Source of the DNA: Anthopleura xanthogrammica
Lineage: Eukaryota; Cnidaria; Anthozoa; Actiniaria; Actiniidae
Length of the DNA stretch: 64,000 nucleotides
Direction of reading: 5' to 3'
NCBI GenBank assembly: GCA_964019055.1
Contig: OZ025220.1
Coordinates: 6,843,120 to 6,907,119, forward strand
Of the stretch, positions 35,001 to 44,719 are shown one piece after another (the first letter of the stretch is position 1; the number at the start of each line of letters is the position of its first letter). Under the pieces are notes generated by a model, which did not search any database, was not told the origin of the DNA, and saw only the letters and a program-made list of their open reading frames with translations. A program made the translations under genes and the position numbers.

Positions 35001-38000
35001 ATCCAATGTGTACAAAGGATTCAAGGTTGCGCTCAGCTATGTTAGTTCAGGTACGAATAAACTAAATCAAATAACTTTGTAATTGGAAATTATTCTTTAC
35101 ACCCGCAACGTAAAGCTCTTTGATAGTTACTTAAACATCAAGGCAGTGTTGGGTACAGTTGGTGTACTCACCTTTCACTCCAGGGACCGCAAATGGAAGA
35201 GAACTTTTTCCCTTTTCCCAAACTAGTCTCTCATATTTTCCAATCTTAACGCACCACTTTTTGCTCTGCGTTCCCTTACCTGGGATCTTGGATTGATTTC
35301 GTAGACTCTTGATCCTTCCAGAGGTTGTTTCATGGTTCAGTCTGTGAGTTAACCATGCCCTGACTTAGATCAGCCCAGAGGTTGTCTCAGGGTTTGATCT
35401 GTGAGTTAGCCATGCCCTGACTTAGATCAGCCCAGAGGTTGTTTCATGGTTCAATCTGTGAGTTAGCCATGCCCTGACTTAGATCAGCCCAGAGGTTGTT
35501 TCAGGGTTTGATCTGTGAGTTAGCCGTGCCCTGACTTAGATCAGCCCAGAGGTTGTTTCAGGGTTCAATCAGTGAGTTAGCCATGCCCTGACTTAGATCA
35601 GCCCAGAGGTTGTCTCAGGGTTTGATCTGTGAGTTAGCCATGCCCTTACTTAGATCAGCCCAGAGGTTGTTTCAGGGTTTGATCTGTGAGTTAGAGGTTC
35701 CCTGACTTAGATAAGTCCAGGAGTAGCACCAGGATTCTAAAAGTAAAGGTTTAGTAAAGTGCATGTAATATAACTATTTTTATAGGGCTAAACATATACA
35801 TGATTATCGCAAGTTACCAGTCATGCAAACAAAGGCGGGATGAGGCAAAGAAGGCCAGAGACGAACTGTTGGAAGCTTCGAAGTATTTTGATGAAACAGT
35901 AGAAAAACTGACTGAGGCAAAATCCATCATGCAGCAAGTAAGACGATAAAACAAATTAAGAAATACATCCATCCACTCATTTATCCAACCTTTCATCAAA
36001 CCATCCATCCATCTGTCCATCCATCCATCCATCCATCCATCCATCCATCCATCCATCCATCCATCCATCCATCCATCCATCCATCCATCCATCCATCCAT
36101 CCATCCATCCATCCATCCATCCATCCATCCATCCATCCATCCATCCATCCATCCATCCATCCATCCATCCATCCATCCATCTATCCATCCATTCATCCAT
36201 CCATCTATCCATCCATCCAGTCATGAAAACAGCCTATATATACGTGTAACTTATTTTTAAGAAGCTTACCTGGCCCTGCAACAACATACAAGACACATCC
36301 ATATGCATCCATCAATCCATCCATTCCCCCGGCATTCAGCCATCTAGTTCTACCTATCTGTCCATCCATCTATCCCCCCGTCTCTCCACCTTTTTATGTC
36401 TTCCATATTTATTGTAGTCGTTTAGGTATTTGAGAGGGAACATCACACACGAGAGTACACTTGCTGTGCTAGAAAACATCAAGGATATGGTTGAAGGAAT
36501 ATCTGCACCAAGTCCAGACCTGGTAAGCGTCAAACATACGTTTTCGAGTTCAAAAATATCTTGATAAAGCACAAAAAGGCAGGCATGAGGCTTGTAGTTT
36601 AGATCTGGGAATATGCTGGCTCACATTTTCAGTATAGGACATGAATGCTCCTGATTTGGAAACATGCTTGCTCATATACCCAGTAAAGTATAGGAGATTA
36701 ATGCTCCTAGTAAGTGGGCTCCTGATCTGGGAACATGCTTTCTCATATACCCAGTACAGTATGGGAGATAAATGCCCCTAGTTACTGGCTCCTGATCTGG
36801 AAATATATTCTGGCTCACAAACCCAGTATAGGCGATGGGTACTCCTAGTAATGGGCTCCTGATCTGGGAATATATTCTGGCTCACAAACCCATTATAGGC
36901 GATGGGTGCTCCTAGTATTGGGCTCCTGATCTGGAAATACATTCTTGCTCACAAACCCAGTATAGGCGATGGGTGCTCCTAGAAACGGGCTCCTGATCTG
37001 GGAATATTCTGGCTCACAGACCCAGTATGGCAGGTGCATGCTACTAACAATCGATTTTTTTTTCAGTTTCAAGCTGCTTTGGATCTTCAGGAATTCTTTG
37101 ATAACATCGTAGAAGCAAAATCTCTAAAAGGAACGTACAGACTTGAGGAAAAGCTGATAGGCACTCTGAGAAAAATCCCCTTCACCGTCAAGTGCTACAC
37201 GAACAAAGTACGACGGGACATGATTATGCATCTAAGTCATTCTATAGAACTGTTAAGCTGTGACGTATTTCCGGGTCCAACTTCTCATACAAAAACGCTA
37301 AAATAAGGCGAAAAGTATAAGCCAGTTCAAAGTTTAAGAATCGTCTTCAGTGCGCATGCGATTTTATCCCGAATTTATCATCTTCTTTTGTTTAAACCCT
37401 CTTTTGTTTTTAATTAAACAAAAGAAGGTGAGAAATTCTGGATAAAATCGCATGCGCACTGAGTCTTAAACTTTGAACTGGCTTATTCTCAATGATTTAA
37501 CCTCCAACTGAAATAATTTGGACTTTGGACAACAAATCCTGTCAAGGAGAAAAAGTAAAACATTTTTTTTATAAAACTGCTTTTCGTTTTGGACCCGGCA
37601 GTTTTCTTTTTCATTCAATCGACGTCACACTTAACAGCCCTATACTCATATCAGGTCACCTTGAGTATTGCTACTTCTTTGCACCTCGCCCCTGATCTTG
37701 ATTCTTCTCGGCGACAAAGTGGCATGGGTGGCGTACGTTGCTAACCGAGTGCGTTGTCTTTCACCACTGTAAGTCATACTGTCGGTGCTACATCCCAAAT
37801 TCCTTTTTAATTCGATACTCTTACAAGTAAGGTATAGACTATAAATAATAAATAAATTAAGGAGTAAGTAAAGTGAAATAACAAGAAACACAGGACTACA
37901 AGAAACTGTAAAAACGATCTAAAGGAATAACGAAGAACTTACATTTGTGTAGGACGGGATGAACGACAAGCACCAACTGACTAAAGATTAACATATGGGG

Positions 38001-39943
38001 CGTATATAAAGCAGTACGAACTCCGTAGGGACAACTAACAATGACGAAAAATACTAAAGAATGTGACGAATAGAACAATGACTAAGATACTTGAAAACTG
38101 AACAAAAGGACACTAAGCGAAAATGTGTAAATACTTAAATCAGATCTAACACATACGGGTTGGGTCGCTGGTTCGAGTCCTGCGGTCGCCACATTTGAAT
38201 TGAGTTTGTTTGGTCTGTCTTCTTTCCATTGCCACGAGGGGTTTTCTCCGGGTTCTCCGGTTTTCCTCCCTACGTACAAAATCAACATGTGAGTCGAGAG
38301 TTGTGTATATAGGATATATTGAATGTAGTAAGGAGTGTGTATGGAGAAAACACGGGCACTTAAGCATCTAGCTAAAAAACCTACAACAACACATTTTATT
38401 TAGAACCTTAATTGAATACAATATATTCAAAACATAATAATTAAAACTTAGAAATTGGCTAAGCTAATAACATTAACCTTGGGGCTAATCTAGCTAACTA
38501 GCTACATATAACTTTAAATGGTCGACCGGGGTAAATACAACCGACGTACCGCTGACCTAAGGTGGTGTGAAAATAACGTCTATAGCTGGGTTTCAATCAG
38601 CTGACGAAAGTCTTTGAATCTCATTATCTGCTCCAAATGGTGGTCAAACACTGACCACCATGTGCTGTCAGGCAGAAAGAATTCTATTGAAAACTTGTGA
38701 TTCAGCTGATGAACATTCCGCACGATACAGAAAATGACGTCAAGTGAAACCCAGCTATAAATAACAAAATATGACCCTGACATTGCGTTTTCTTGAATTA
38801 AAGATCAAGATGGTAAAATACGTAACAGATTCCTGTCAAGAAGGAATATCGTCCTTTGACGATCTTTACGACAAGGGAAGAGACCTCTTTGACTTTGGCG
38901 ATGAAGAGAACTCTAATAGCCAGGAGAACTGTGCAAGGAAGACCGGATTCCGGTAAACTTAAAACAAAGAATGTATAATTGAGCTCTTTTCAACATTGGT
39001 AATAGCCAAAAGATCAGCTTCGGGACAACGCACATTTTTATACCGCGCTATTAGCCTTTGGAACTCGCCCCCGCGAGCCATCACCAATGATACTTTCTAT
39101 GTACTTTTAAGAAAGGACTGTGGAGATTCCTTTTCAATGTAATTTTAGTTAAGAACTGTATATATAGACGATTTATATTTTATAGTTTTTATAATATATT
39201 GTTTATTGTAAATTGGATCTGATAAACCCCTTGGGAGTGTATTATTATTATAAGAGCCATTTTGCCGAGCATGCGTAGCAAGAATGTGAGGCTCTGTGAT
39301 TGAGAGGACGCGTCAGAAAAACGTCTGCGCATGCTCTTAGGGCTGTACACAAACTAGCATCTGTTTTAAAACATAGGAATTTGATTATCAAACTGTTTTC
39401 TTCACCCAGATATATCAACAAAGAACACATCGCCAAGGGTTGGAAAGAAATGGCGAAAAAACGAAATTTTCAAGAAGCGTGTTTGCTGAATGATAAGTCA
39501 AAGATAGAAACGGCATGTGGATCATTTAGAGATGGTTACGATGCTAAAGTGATCGCAAAGAAAATGAGAATAACTGAGGTAATAAAATATTTTTCCATTT
39601 TAAACCACATGCCCTTCCTTAGAGTATCATTTATTTGTTTAACGGTTGCACATGAGACATACAGAAAGGGATCCAGATTTCTATATATTTTGCCGGGTTT
39701 TCCCCAATTCAAAATGGCCGCCGTAAACCATGAATTGGTCTATTTAATTCAATTCCTTTCTTCCTTCATTTGTTTGTCCAGGCCGACGCCCAAGCGCTGA
39801 CCAAAGACTGCCCTGACGTTACTGAGCTCACCCCCAAACAAAAGACTCAGGTCTGTAACTTGAGGGCCTCTTTCAACAACAAACAAATAGCAGATCTATT
39901 AGATTTAGACCTAAAACTTGTGAAAGTTTTCGTTGAAAGGTAG
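29022..39943 (+). CDS. Gene B: secreted helical cysteine-containing protein (unrecognised family)
   Basis: Twelve coding exons: 29022-29184, 30151-30279, 30798-31010, 32013-32167, 33825-34010, 34831-35050, 35786-35937, 36418-36522, 37067-37207, 38804-38952, 39410-39578, 39782-39943. They join in frame to 647 residues and a TAG. Exon 1 begins [20 protein letters not shown], a signal peptide followed by a His/Lys-rich stretch. Exon 2 is an acidic/polar insert ([15 protein letters not shown]) absent from A and C. Exon 3 has [13 protein letters not shown], exon 4 ends with the sequon NET, and exon 5 carries the proline-spaced hydrophobic segment ([12 protein letters not shown]). Exon 6 is basic; exon 7 is coiled-coil-like with one Cys. 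The region that is one exon in A, C and D is split here into exons 8 and 9, and the next module into 10 and 11. The C-terminus has the two C...C...IA modules. Function unknown. Confidence 0.85.
29225..29322 (+). mobile_element. 3' tail of a truncated LINE-like element
   Basis: CCCACGCTATGACTTTAATA followed by ATTGATTGATTG tandem repeats has the form of a non-LTR retrotransposon 3' end with a short-repeat tail. No coding part remains. It lies in intron 1 of gene B. Confidence 0.45.
30364..30518. mobile_element. Near-perfect foldback element, about 70-nt arms
   Basis: TGTGATAAAGAGGTAAATTT at left is mirrored by AAATTTACCTCTTTATCACA at right, with GACGTTTCGGACGCTAGTC / GACTAGCGTCCGAAACGTC at the centre. 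It lies in intron 2 of gene B. Confidence 0.9.
31265..31482. mobile_element. MITE-like element, family 3
   Basis: TAGACCTCTTTACCTTGGGC at left. Near the right end GAGAATGATAAGTGGTCTGA pairs with TTCAGTCCATGTGTCATTGT. It lies in intron 3 of gene B. Confidence 0.7.
32675..33172. mobile_element. MITE family 3 copy interrupted by a nested SINE
   Basis: The outer element (CTTCTTAGCTTCGTTTG at left, TGGTCTGAAATAGGCAATTT at right) is split by a family-2 SINE at about 32,775-33,065 in reverse orientation. The SINE head reads GGTCGAGTGGTCAGAGCGTT on the - strand. An intact outer copy is at 7,605-7,785, where GTTGATTCTTTCATGTGTAA spans the insertion point. Confidence 0.8.
33475..33648. mobile_element. 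MITE-like element, family 1
   Basis: TTCCGATATATGCTTCTCTC at left; GAGCATTTAGCACAAAGCC and AAGCAAATCTTCGAAGTGG at right. More diverged than the copies at 23,573 and 56,222. Confidence 0.75.
33645..33782. mobile_element. MITE-like element, family 2
   Basis: GACCTCTTGCAGCACGTCGG at left and TTGACGTCATGTGAAAGAGG at right, with AGCTCAATTTGGAGGGCAAA inverted as CTCTCCAAATTGAGCTGC. It directly abuts a family-1 element and ends about 42 bp before exon 5 of gene B. Confidence 0.8.
34035..34170. mobile_element. MITE-like element, family 2
   Basis: CCCTGCAGCACGTCGGAATG at left and GACGTCACATGCAAGGGGTC at right. It sits about 25 bp after the donor of exon 5 of gene B, so that exon is bracketed by two copies in the same orientation. 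Confidence 0.8.
34255..34600. mobile_element. Compound foldback, family 7
   Basis: GGTTTCAATCAACTGATAAA and its relatives occur in both orientations. CCAAATGGTGGTCAAACACT matches 38,580-38,760 and 63,320-63,415. The left part is an inverted partial copy of the right part. Confidence 0.75.
35310..35720 (-). repeat. 57-bp minisatellite, about 7 units, reverse orientation
   Basis: GCCCAGAGGTTGTTTCAGGG, GTGAGTTAGCCATGCCCTGA and CTTAGATCAGCC repeat every 57 bp. This is the complement of the 45,945-47,430 array. It lies in intron 6 of gene B. Confidence 0.95.
35985..36232. repeat. CCAT tetranucleotide array in gene B intron 7
   Basis: Nearly pure ATCC repeats from about 36,000 to 36,225, with a decayed satellite patch at 36,295-36,375 that reaches to about 40 bp before the acceptor of exon 8. 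Confidence 0.97.
36600..37035. repeat. About 65-bp tandem repeat in gene B intron 8
   Basis: Six to seven units share GGGCTCCTGATCTGGGAATA, GGCTCACAAACCCAGTATAG and GATGGGTGCTCCTAG. Divergence increases toward the left. It fills most of the intron and ends about 30 bp before exon 9. Confidence 0.9.
37316..37492. mobile_element. Foldback element
   Basis: TAAGCCAGTTCAAAGTTTAA at left is inverted as TTAAACTTTGAACTGGCTTA at right. GTGCGCATGCGATTTTATCC and its complement follow inside. Confidence 0.9.
38150..38295 (+). mobile_element. SINE fragment, family 3
   Basis: A B-box-like GGTTCGAGTCC is followed by the central phrase GTTTTCTCCGGGTTCTCC and TTTTCCTCCCT. The same central phrase follows a tRNA-like head at 56,790-56,960. 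Confidence 0.6.
38575..38762. mobile_element. Foldback element, family 7
   Basis: TATAGCTGGGTTTCAATCAG at left and TGAAACCCAGCTATA at right are inverted, with TGGTGGTCAAACACTGACCA as an internal palindrome. It ends about 40 bp before exon 10 of gene B. Confidence 0.85.
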
Positions 39944-40194
39944 GGTTTGCTTGTGTATGATGAAGGTTTGCCTCTCAGTATGTAAAATATAGGGATCCCA
40001 TGTTCTTGGAAAAATACTTCAGTTTCGTCTGATTTTTGAGATCTGTTGCTCAGTGTTAGCCTCAACCGGGAAAGTATAGCGTTAAAAAAGGTGTATTGGA
40101 TCTTATATTGGACCTTGATATTAACAGATATACGCATAATTTGTCCTGACTCCAAGACGTAATCAACAAAGAAATATGTGCGCAATGCAGCTTT

Positions 40195-40450
40195 GGTTAA
40201 TGGACTACTTTGACGATACGTCCACCATTTTGAATTGCGATTTATAATGAACTGTCCAGTGGGCAAAACAAAATAAATAGCGAATAGTCTATACAGTTTT
40301 GCTTATTTGTCTTTCTTTCATATCCATCTTTTTAAATTAATCTCTCGTCAAATTGTCCTGTGGTGAACTGTTAATAGTAATCGAGACCATTACTATAACA
40401 AAGTTTTGTATATTTGCCCCCTACCAAGATGGCCGCCGTATAGGTTACGC
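40195..40450. mobile_element. TIR element, family 10
   Basis: GGACTACTTTGACGATACG at left and the ACCAAGATGGCCGCCGTATA side at right match the more intact element at 55,600-56,000. Confidence 0.55.
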
Positions 40451-40494
40451 TAAATCAGCGCTCTATAGCGCCTGGGCCACATATTGGACCATTC

Positions 40495-41030
40495 AGACGT
40501 ACACCTGATTGTAAAAATGTTGTCATAGAAAAATAAACTTTAAAAAAATAAAAAATAAAAAATAACAAATAGGAATTAATTAAAAATGGCAGATTTAATA
40601 GATTTTTCTTAAGATTCAAGACAAACACAAAAGTAGTTGTTTTCATTTTATTTAATTGATTTACTCATAGCCATTAAGGATATTATCTTTTATTACAAAG
40701 GCAATATTACATACTGAAACTTATTTCTGGAACTGGTGTCGAATCCAGTTATGAGGGAAACGTTTCAAAAGAGAAAAGAGGTGTTACACGTTAATACTAG
40801 ACTGTATTCTAAACTACGTTTACGAAACAGGAAGTTTCTTGTTCTCGACTAGAAAGCTCCTCGACGTGAAACTCCGTCTCATGGACTTTATCAAAAACGT
40901 TAACAGGTTAAATTAAGTCACCATCTTTAATTAATTCCTATTTGTTATTTTGTTATTTTCATTTTTTTTAAAGTTTATTTTCCTATGACAACATTTTTGC
41001 AATCAGGTGTATATACTGCTTTTATTATTA
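40495..41030. mobile_element. Foldback element, family 4
   Basis: ACACCTGATTGTAAAAATGT at left is inverted as ACATTTTTGCAATCAGGTGT at right. AACAAATAGGAATTAATTAA is inverted as TTAATTAATTCCTATTTGTT. The spacer is about 330 nt. Confidence 0.8.
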
Positions 41031-41439
41031 TAATAAAACGATTATGTGTACATGGTGTGAAAGATTTTCTATTCATATGAACATCTCAATCTTCTATTTT
41101 CATTCGCAGGTCATGTTCAGCGATTTAACACATCGATAGCACGGCCAATCAGTTATCGAGTATTATGTGACAGTATGTTTACCTGCTTCTCACCCACATC
41201 CCGTAGTGGAATGTTTATGCATTTGACAATTTCAGGGTAGGGAGTTGAGAAGTGGTTACACGCAGTCCATTGAAAAGTCAAATTCCTTGTTTAAATTTAA
41301 AGTCAGAAATATGTATGAAGCCGAGAATATTAAACATTATAAGCAAAGAAAGCGTCGTGCTTCTCCTAAAACGTCTCTCGTGTATTACGTATGCCTATCT
41401 TCATGATGATAAAATATAAAGAAAAAACTTTCTAATTTT

Positions 41440-41545
41440 ATTGGTATCCTGGATAGGTCTTTGGGCTGATCTAAGTCAGGGCATGGCTAACTCAAAGATA
41501 GAACCCTGAAACAACCTCTGGGATGATCTAAGTCAGGACAGCGCA
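41440..41545 (+). repeat. Two 57-bp minisatellite units
   Basis: GGGCTGATCTAAGTCAGGGC and AAACAACCTCTGGGATGATC, isolated from other arrays. Confidence 0.85.
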
Positions 41546-41819
41546 TGGTTTGGCTATGTTTAGGGGGAGATAAAACGAGAAACCCGGAGATAAGCGGTTG
41601 TTATGCCACGACGAAAAGAAATTTGATCTTTGGAGGGGGTGGTTCACTCTAGCCAATATAAGGGGACCAAAAGAATTTTTTCTTCTTCTTTTTCTCAAAT
41701 TATCAAATTCCTATTGTACCTCCCATACTGTGCTATGTGTATATATATAGATTTCAACAAGAAAATCAATATAAAAGTGTTCTTATAATTTCTAGAATAA
41801 GTTTATAATTTGGAAACGA

Positions 41820-41876
41820 TCCCCCCTCCCCTTCCCCCTCCCCCTCCCCCTCCCCCTCCCCCTCCCCCTCCCGCTC
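41820..41876. repeat. CCCCCT hexanucleotide run
   Basis: About nine CCCCCT units, C-rich on the + strand; a potential G-quadruplex or i-motif former. Confidence 0.9.
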
Positions 41877-42074
41877 CTCGCAATTCCAATTTAATTAAAC
41901 TTTTTTATATTTATCAAACACATGTCGGCTAATTTAGCAGGTGGATGCTTCAAATGTCTCATCACTTAAGCAATGACACAGACGTTAATGACGCTCAATG
42001 AAGCTACTTTGTCACAACTTCGAAGTGTAAGATTCCAAATTAAAATGAGAGCGAGAGAACTGTCTTATTTAGCA

Positions 42075-42412
42075 TAGCATTTCAATGTTATGGAATACCG
42101 TACCGTGTACGTGCTGTAAGTCAGTACCGGTACCGAAGGTTTCCAACTCATACGATAACGCATTCTTATTGAAAGCAATTTCAATGTTACGGCATGTCGT
42201 ACCCGGTGTACTTGCTGTAAGTCGTTTCCCACTCATACGATAACCATTCTTATGGAAAGCCACTTCAATGTTACGGCATGTCGTACCGTGTACGTGCTGT
42301 AAATCAGTACCGTATGTTCCCCACTCATACGATAACCATCCTTATGAAAAGCCACTTCATTGTTACGGTATGTCGTACCGTGTAAGTGCTGTAAGTTAGT
42401 ATCAATGTTAGT
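42075..42412. repeat. About 90-bp tandem repeat, four units
   Basis: Units share CAATGTTACGGCATGTCGTA, GTGTACGTGCTGTAAGTC and ACTCATACGATAACCATTCT, starting near 42,081, 42,179, 42,267 and 42,357. Confidence 0.85.
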
Positions 42413-42689
42413 TTCAGATTAAAATTCTTTATTTCACACACCAAGTTTAAATAAGTTATTTACATTCATGGTTTGAATTATGAATAAACGGTTTATACAT
42501 TAAAAAGTACAATCAATACTGTGTGCAGTGGATAAAGGAGCTTATTATATGATTATCAATGAAATACCTATATTTCTCTATTTCAAAAATTTGATATCTT
42601 CACATGTGAAAATATCATCACTATGGTAACATGCTTCTTATAGCAGAAAAAAGCTCGGAAAAATCTTTCTTTTCTTTTTCATTGATAAT

Positions 42690-42850
42690 TATATAATAAA
42701 CAGAATATTACATGAGCGCGTGGAGATACGAATTTTATCTTCTCGTGTTGAAAATCTCTAACTTGTTCGCTGTGCTCACTCGTGAGATATCTTTTCAACA
42801 CTCGGAGATAAAATTTGTATCTCCGCGCGCCCATGTAATATCCTCTATTT
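42690..42850. mobile_element. Foldback element
   Basis: ATATTACATGAGCGCGTGGA at left is inverted relative to CGCGCGCCCATGTAATAT at right. GTGAGATATCTTTTCAACAC pairs with GTGTTGAAAATCTC inside. Confidence 0.8.
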
Positions 42851-43196
42851 AGCTTTCGAGTTAACAAACGATTAACAAATTATGACTAGTCCTAGATTAG
42901 ATTTTTTTTTTTTTTTTTGTTTTGATCACAAGCAGGTATTAAGTTATCCCAACCAGTGATTAGTCTATTATTGTCTGTAATTTATTATTAACCGCACATT
43001 CCAACTATGTGCTTTAATTAATTTGGTTTTTCCTAGCTTCTGTCTTGATACAATTTCTGGTAGATCTGACTTCAAGCGACTACTAGCAGCTGCTCTTTCA
43101 AATTTCAAGGTAAAACTATATATATCCATTATGAAATTATAATTGTAAGTTGTATATTTATAGTTTTTATTTATTGACTGTTCTTATTTTGTTTTT

Positions 43197-43475
43197 ATTT
43201 ACACCTAATTGCAAGAACGTTGTCATATAATTTTTTATTTTTTTTTAAATAACAAAATAACAAATAGGAATTCATTAGAATTTATTTTGATTCTAAAGCC
43301 CCCTAGATTGATGAGAATAACTGTTTTAATAGATACCAACAAGAGTGTTTCAAAAATATCAGTCTATACCTTCAAAGCAGTGAAAAAATTACGTCTGTTT
43401 TGCAAAAATAATTAATCCCTATTTGGTATTTCCTATTTACTATATGACATCCTTCATGCAATTAGGTGTATGTTA
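43197..43475. mobile_element. Foldback element, family 4 (diverged)
   Basis: TTACACCTAATTGCAAGAAC at left; the right end CATGCAATTAGGTGTA is inverted. It shares AACAAATAGGAATTCATTAG with 40,495-41,030. Confidence 0.7.
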
Positions 43476-43494
43476 TTCTACTTATAATTCTAAT

Positions 43495-43790
43495 AGCTAG
43501 AGTGCTTACACTATGTCCATGAAATAAAATCTAAATAGTTACTACCTAATAGTTTTTATTTAGTGACTATTAGTCACTATCACTCAACTGGAACAGCTTT
43601 AGTAACAATACACAAGGGAAATCAAATACTCAAGACAATAGAAAGATAATACTTTATTTAATAGAGGCATACTTTATTGTTACTGAAGCTGTTCCAGTTG
43701 AGTGATAGTGACTAAAAGTCACTAAATAAAAACTATTAGGTAGTAACTATTTAGATTTTATTTCATGGACATAGTGTAAGCACTCTATTA
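43495..43790. mobile_element. Near-perfect foldback element, about 105-nt arms
   Basis: GAGTGCTTACACTATGTCCA at left is mirrored by TGGACATAGTGTAAGCACTC at right. TCACTCAACTGGAACAGCTT is inverted as AAGCTGTTCCAGTTGAGTGA. Confidence 0.9.
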
Positions 43791-44334
43791 CTATCTTGTT
43801 TATTTTTATTTAGGTTTTTATGATTATATTTTTTTATTATATTACACGTTCTTTGTATTTGTATATAAGTATCAGTCCCAAATTTGAAAAAAAAAAAAAT
43901 TCAATAATTTCAGAATTGCACTGGTAAAAGCAAATGCGTGGAATTATCTTTTCCATTTCTTTACTTAATTCAATTACATAAATAAACAAAGAAAACGCAC
44001 ACAAAAAATAATTTAAAAACTTGAAAGAAAAAATTGCATTCCAGAAATAAAATGTATAAAGGTCGTCTCAAATGTTGACTTAAAATCTTTAAGATACTGA
44101 ATGTTTCGGCTTCGCAATATCAGCAAGATCGTTTATGCATAGCGATGTCCAGTAATTTAAAGATTTTAAGTGAAAGACAACCTTTATTATTATATTTCAT
44201 AATGCCTGACTGTTTTTAAAGCATTTTTGAACCCCAGTAAGTTTGAGATATGTTTTCAGGCCTGCTTACACTGACGATTTTTTGCAGTGATTTTCGAAAA
44301 TAAAATCAATTTTGCTTCAAATTAGACATTTGTC

Positions 44335-44535
44335 CAGGTAATCTTACAATGCGAATCGAAAAACCGTGGGCACCTAGAAATATTCCAGGAATGTTCTATT
44401 GTTCTTTGGCCAATCAGAAATGACTCCTTAACCACAAGATGATGGAAATATAACAATAACACTTCTGATTGTTTAAGAAACATTCTTGAAATATTTCTAG
44501 GTGCCCACGGTTTTTCGATTCGCACTGTAACAGAC
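44335..44535. mobile_element. Foldback element, family 5
   Basis: TTACAATGCGAATCGAAAAA at left and TTTTTCGATTCGCACTGTAA at right are near-perfect inverted ends, followed by CCGTGGGCACCTAGAAATAT and its complement. Confidence 0.9.
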
Positions 44536-44539
44536 CATT

Positions 44540-44655
44540 TCACGGTTGTCGTCGCTCAACCTCAGCCTCGATAGTGTGTGATTTATTCTTAAGAATTCCT
44601 CGGGCTTTAGTCAAATTCTAAAGAATAAATTACACTTTATCGAGAATCCTTGTTT
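44540..44655. mobile_element. Partial copy of foldback family 11
   Basis: GACCATTTCACGGTTGTCGT and TAGTCAAATTCTAAAGAATA match 58,200-58,455. It lies immediately upstream of the first coding exon of gene C. Confidence 0.7.
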
Positions 44656-44719
44656 TATAAATATATTTTTTTAAATAATTTTCAGTCTATCCCAGCCGTA
44701 CTTGACTGTGGTCCAAAAT

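Larger units (their letters stand above)
39944..44684. other. Intergenic stretch between genes B and C
   Basis: No coding exon was supported. It holds foldbacks at 40,195-40,450, 40,495-41,030, 42,690-42,850, 43,197-43,470, 43,495-43,790 and 44,335-44,655, tandem repeats at 41,440, 41,820 and 42,075, and A/T-rich filler. An AATAAA near 40,273 could serve gene B. Confidence 0.6.
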
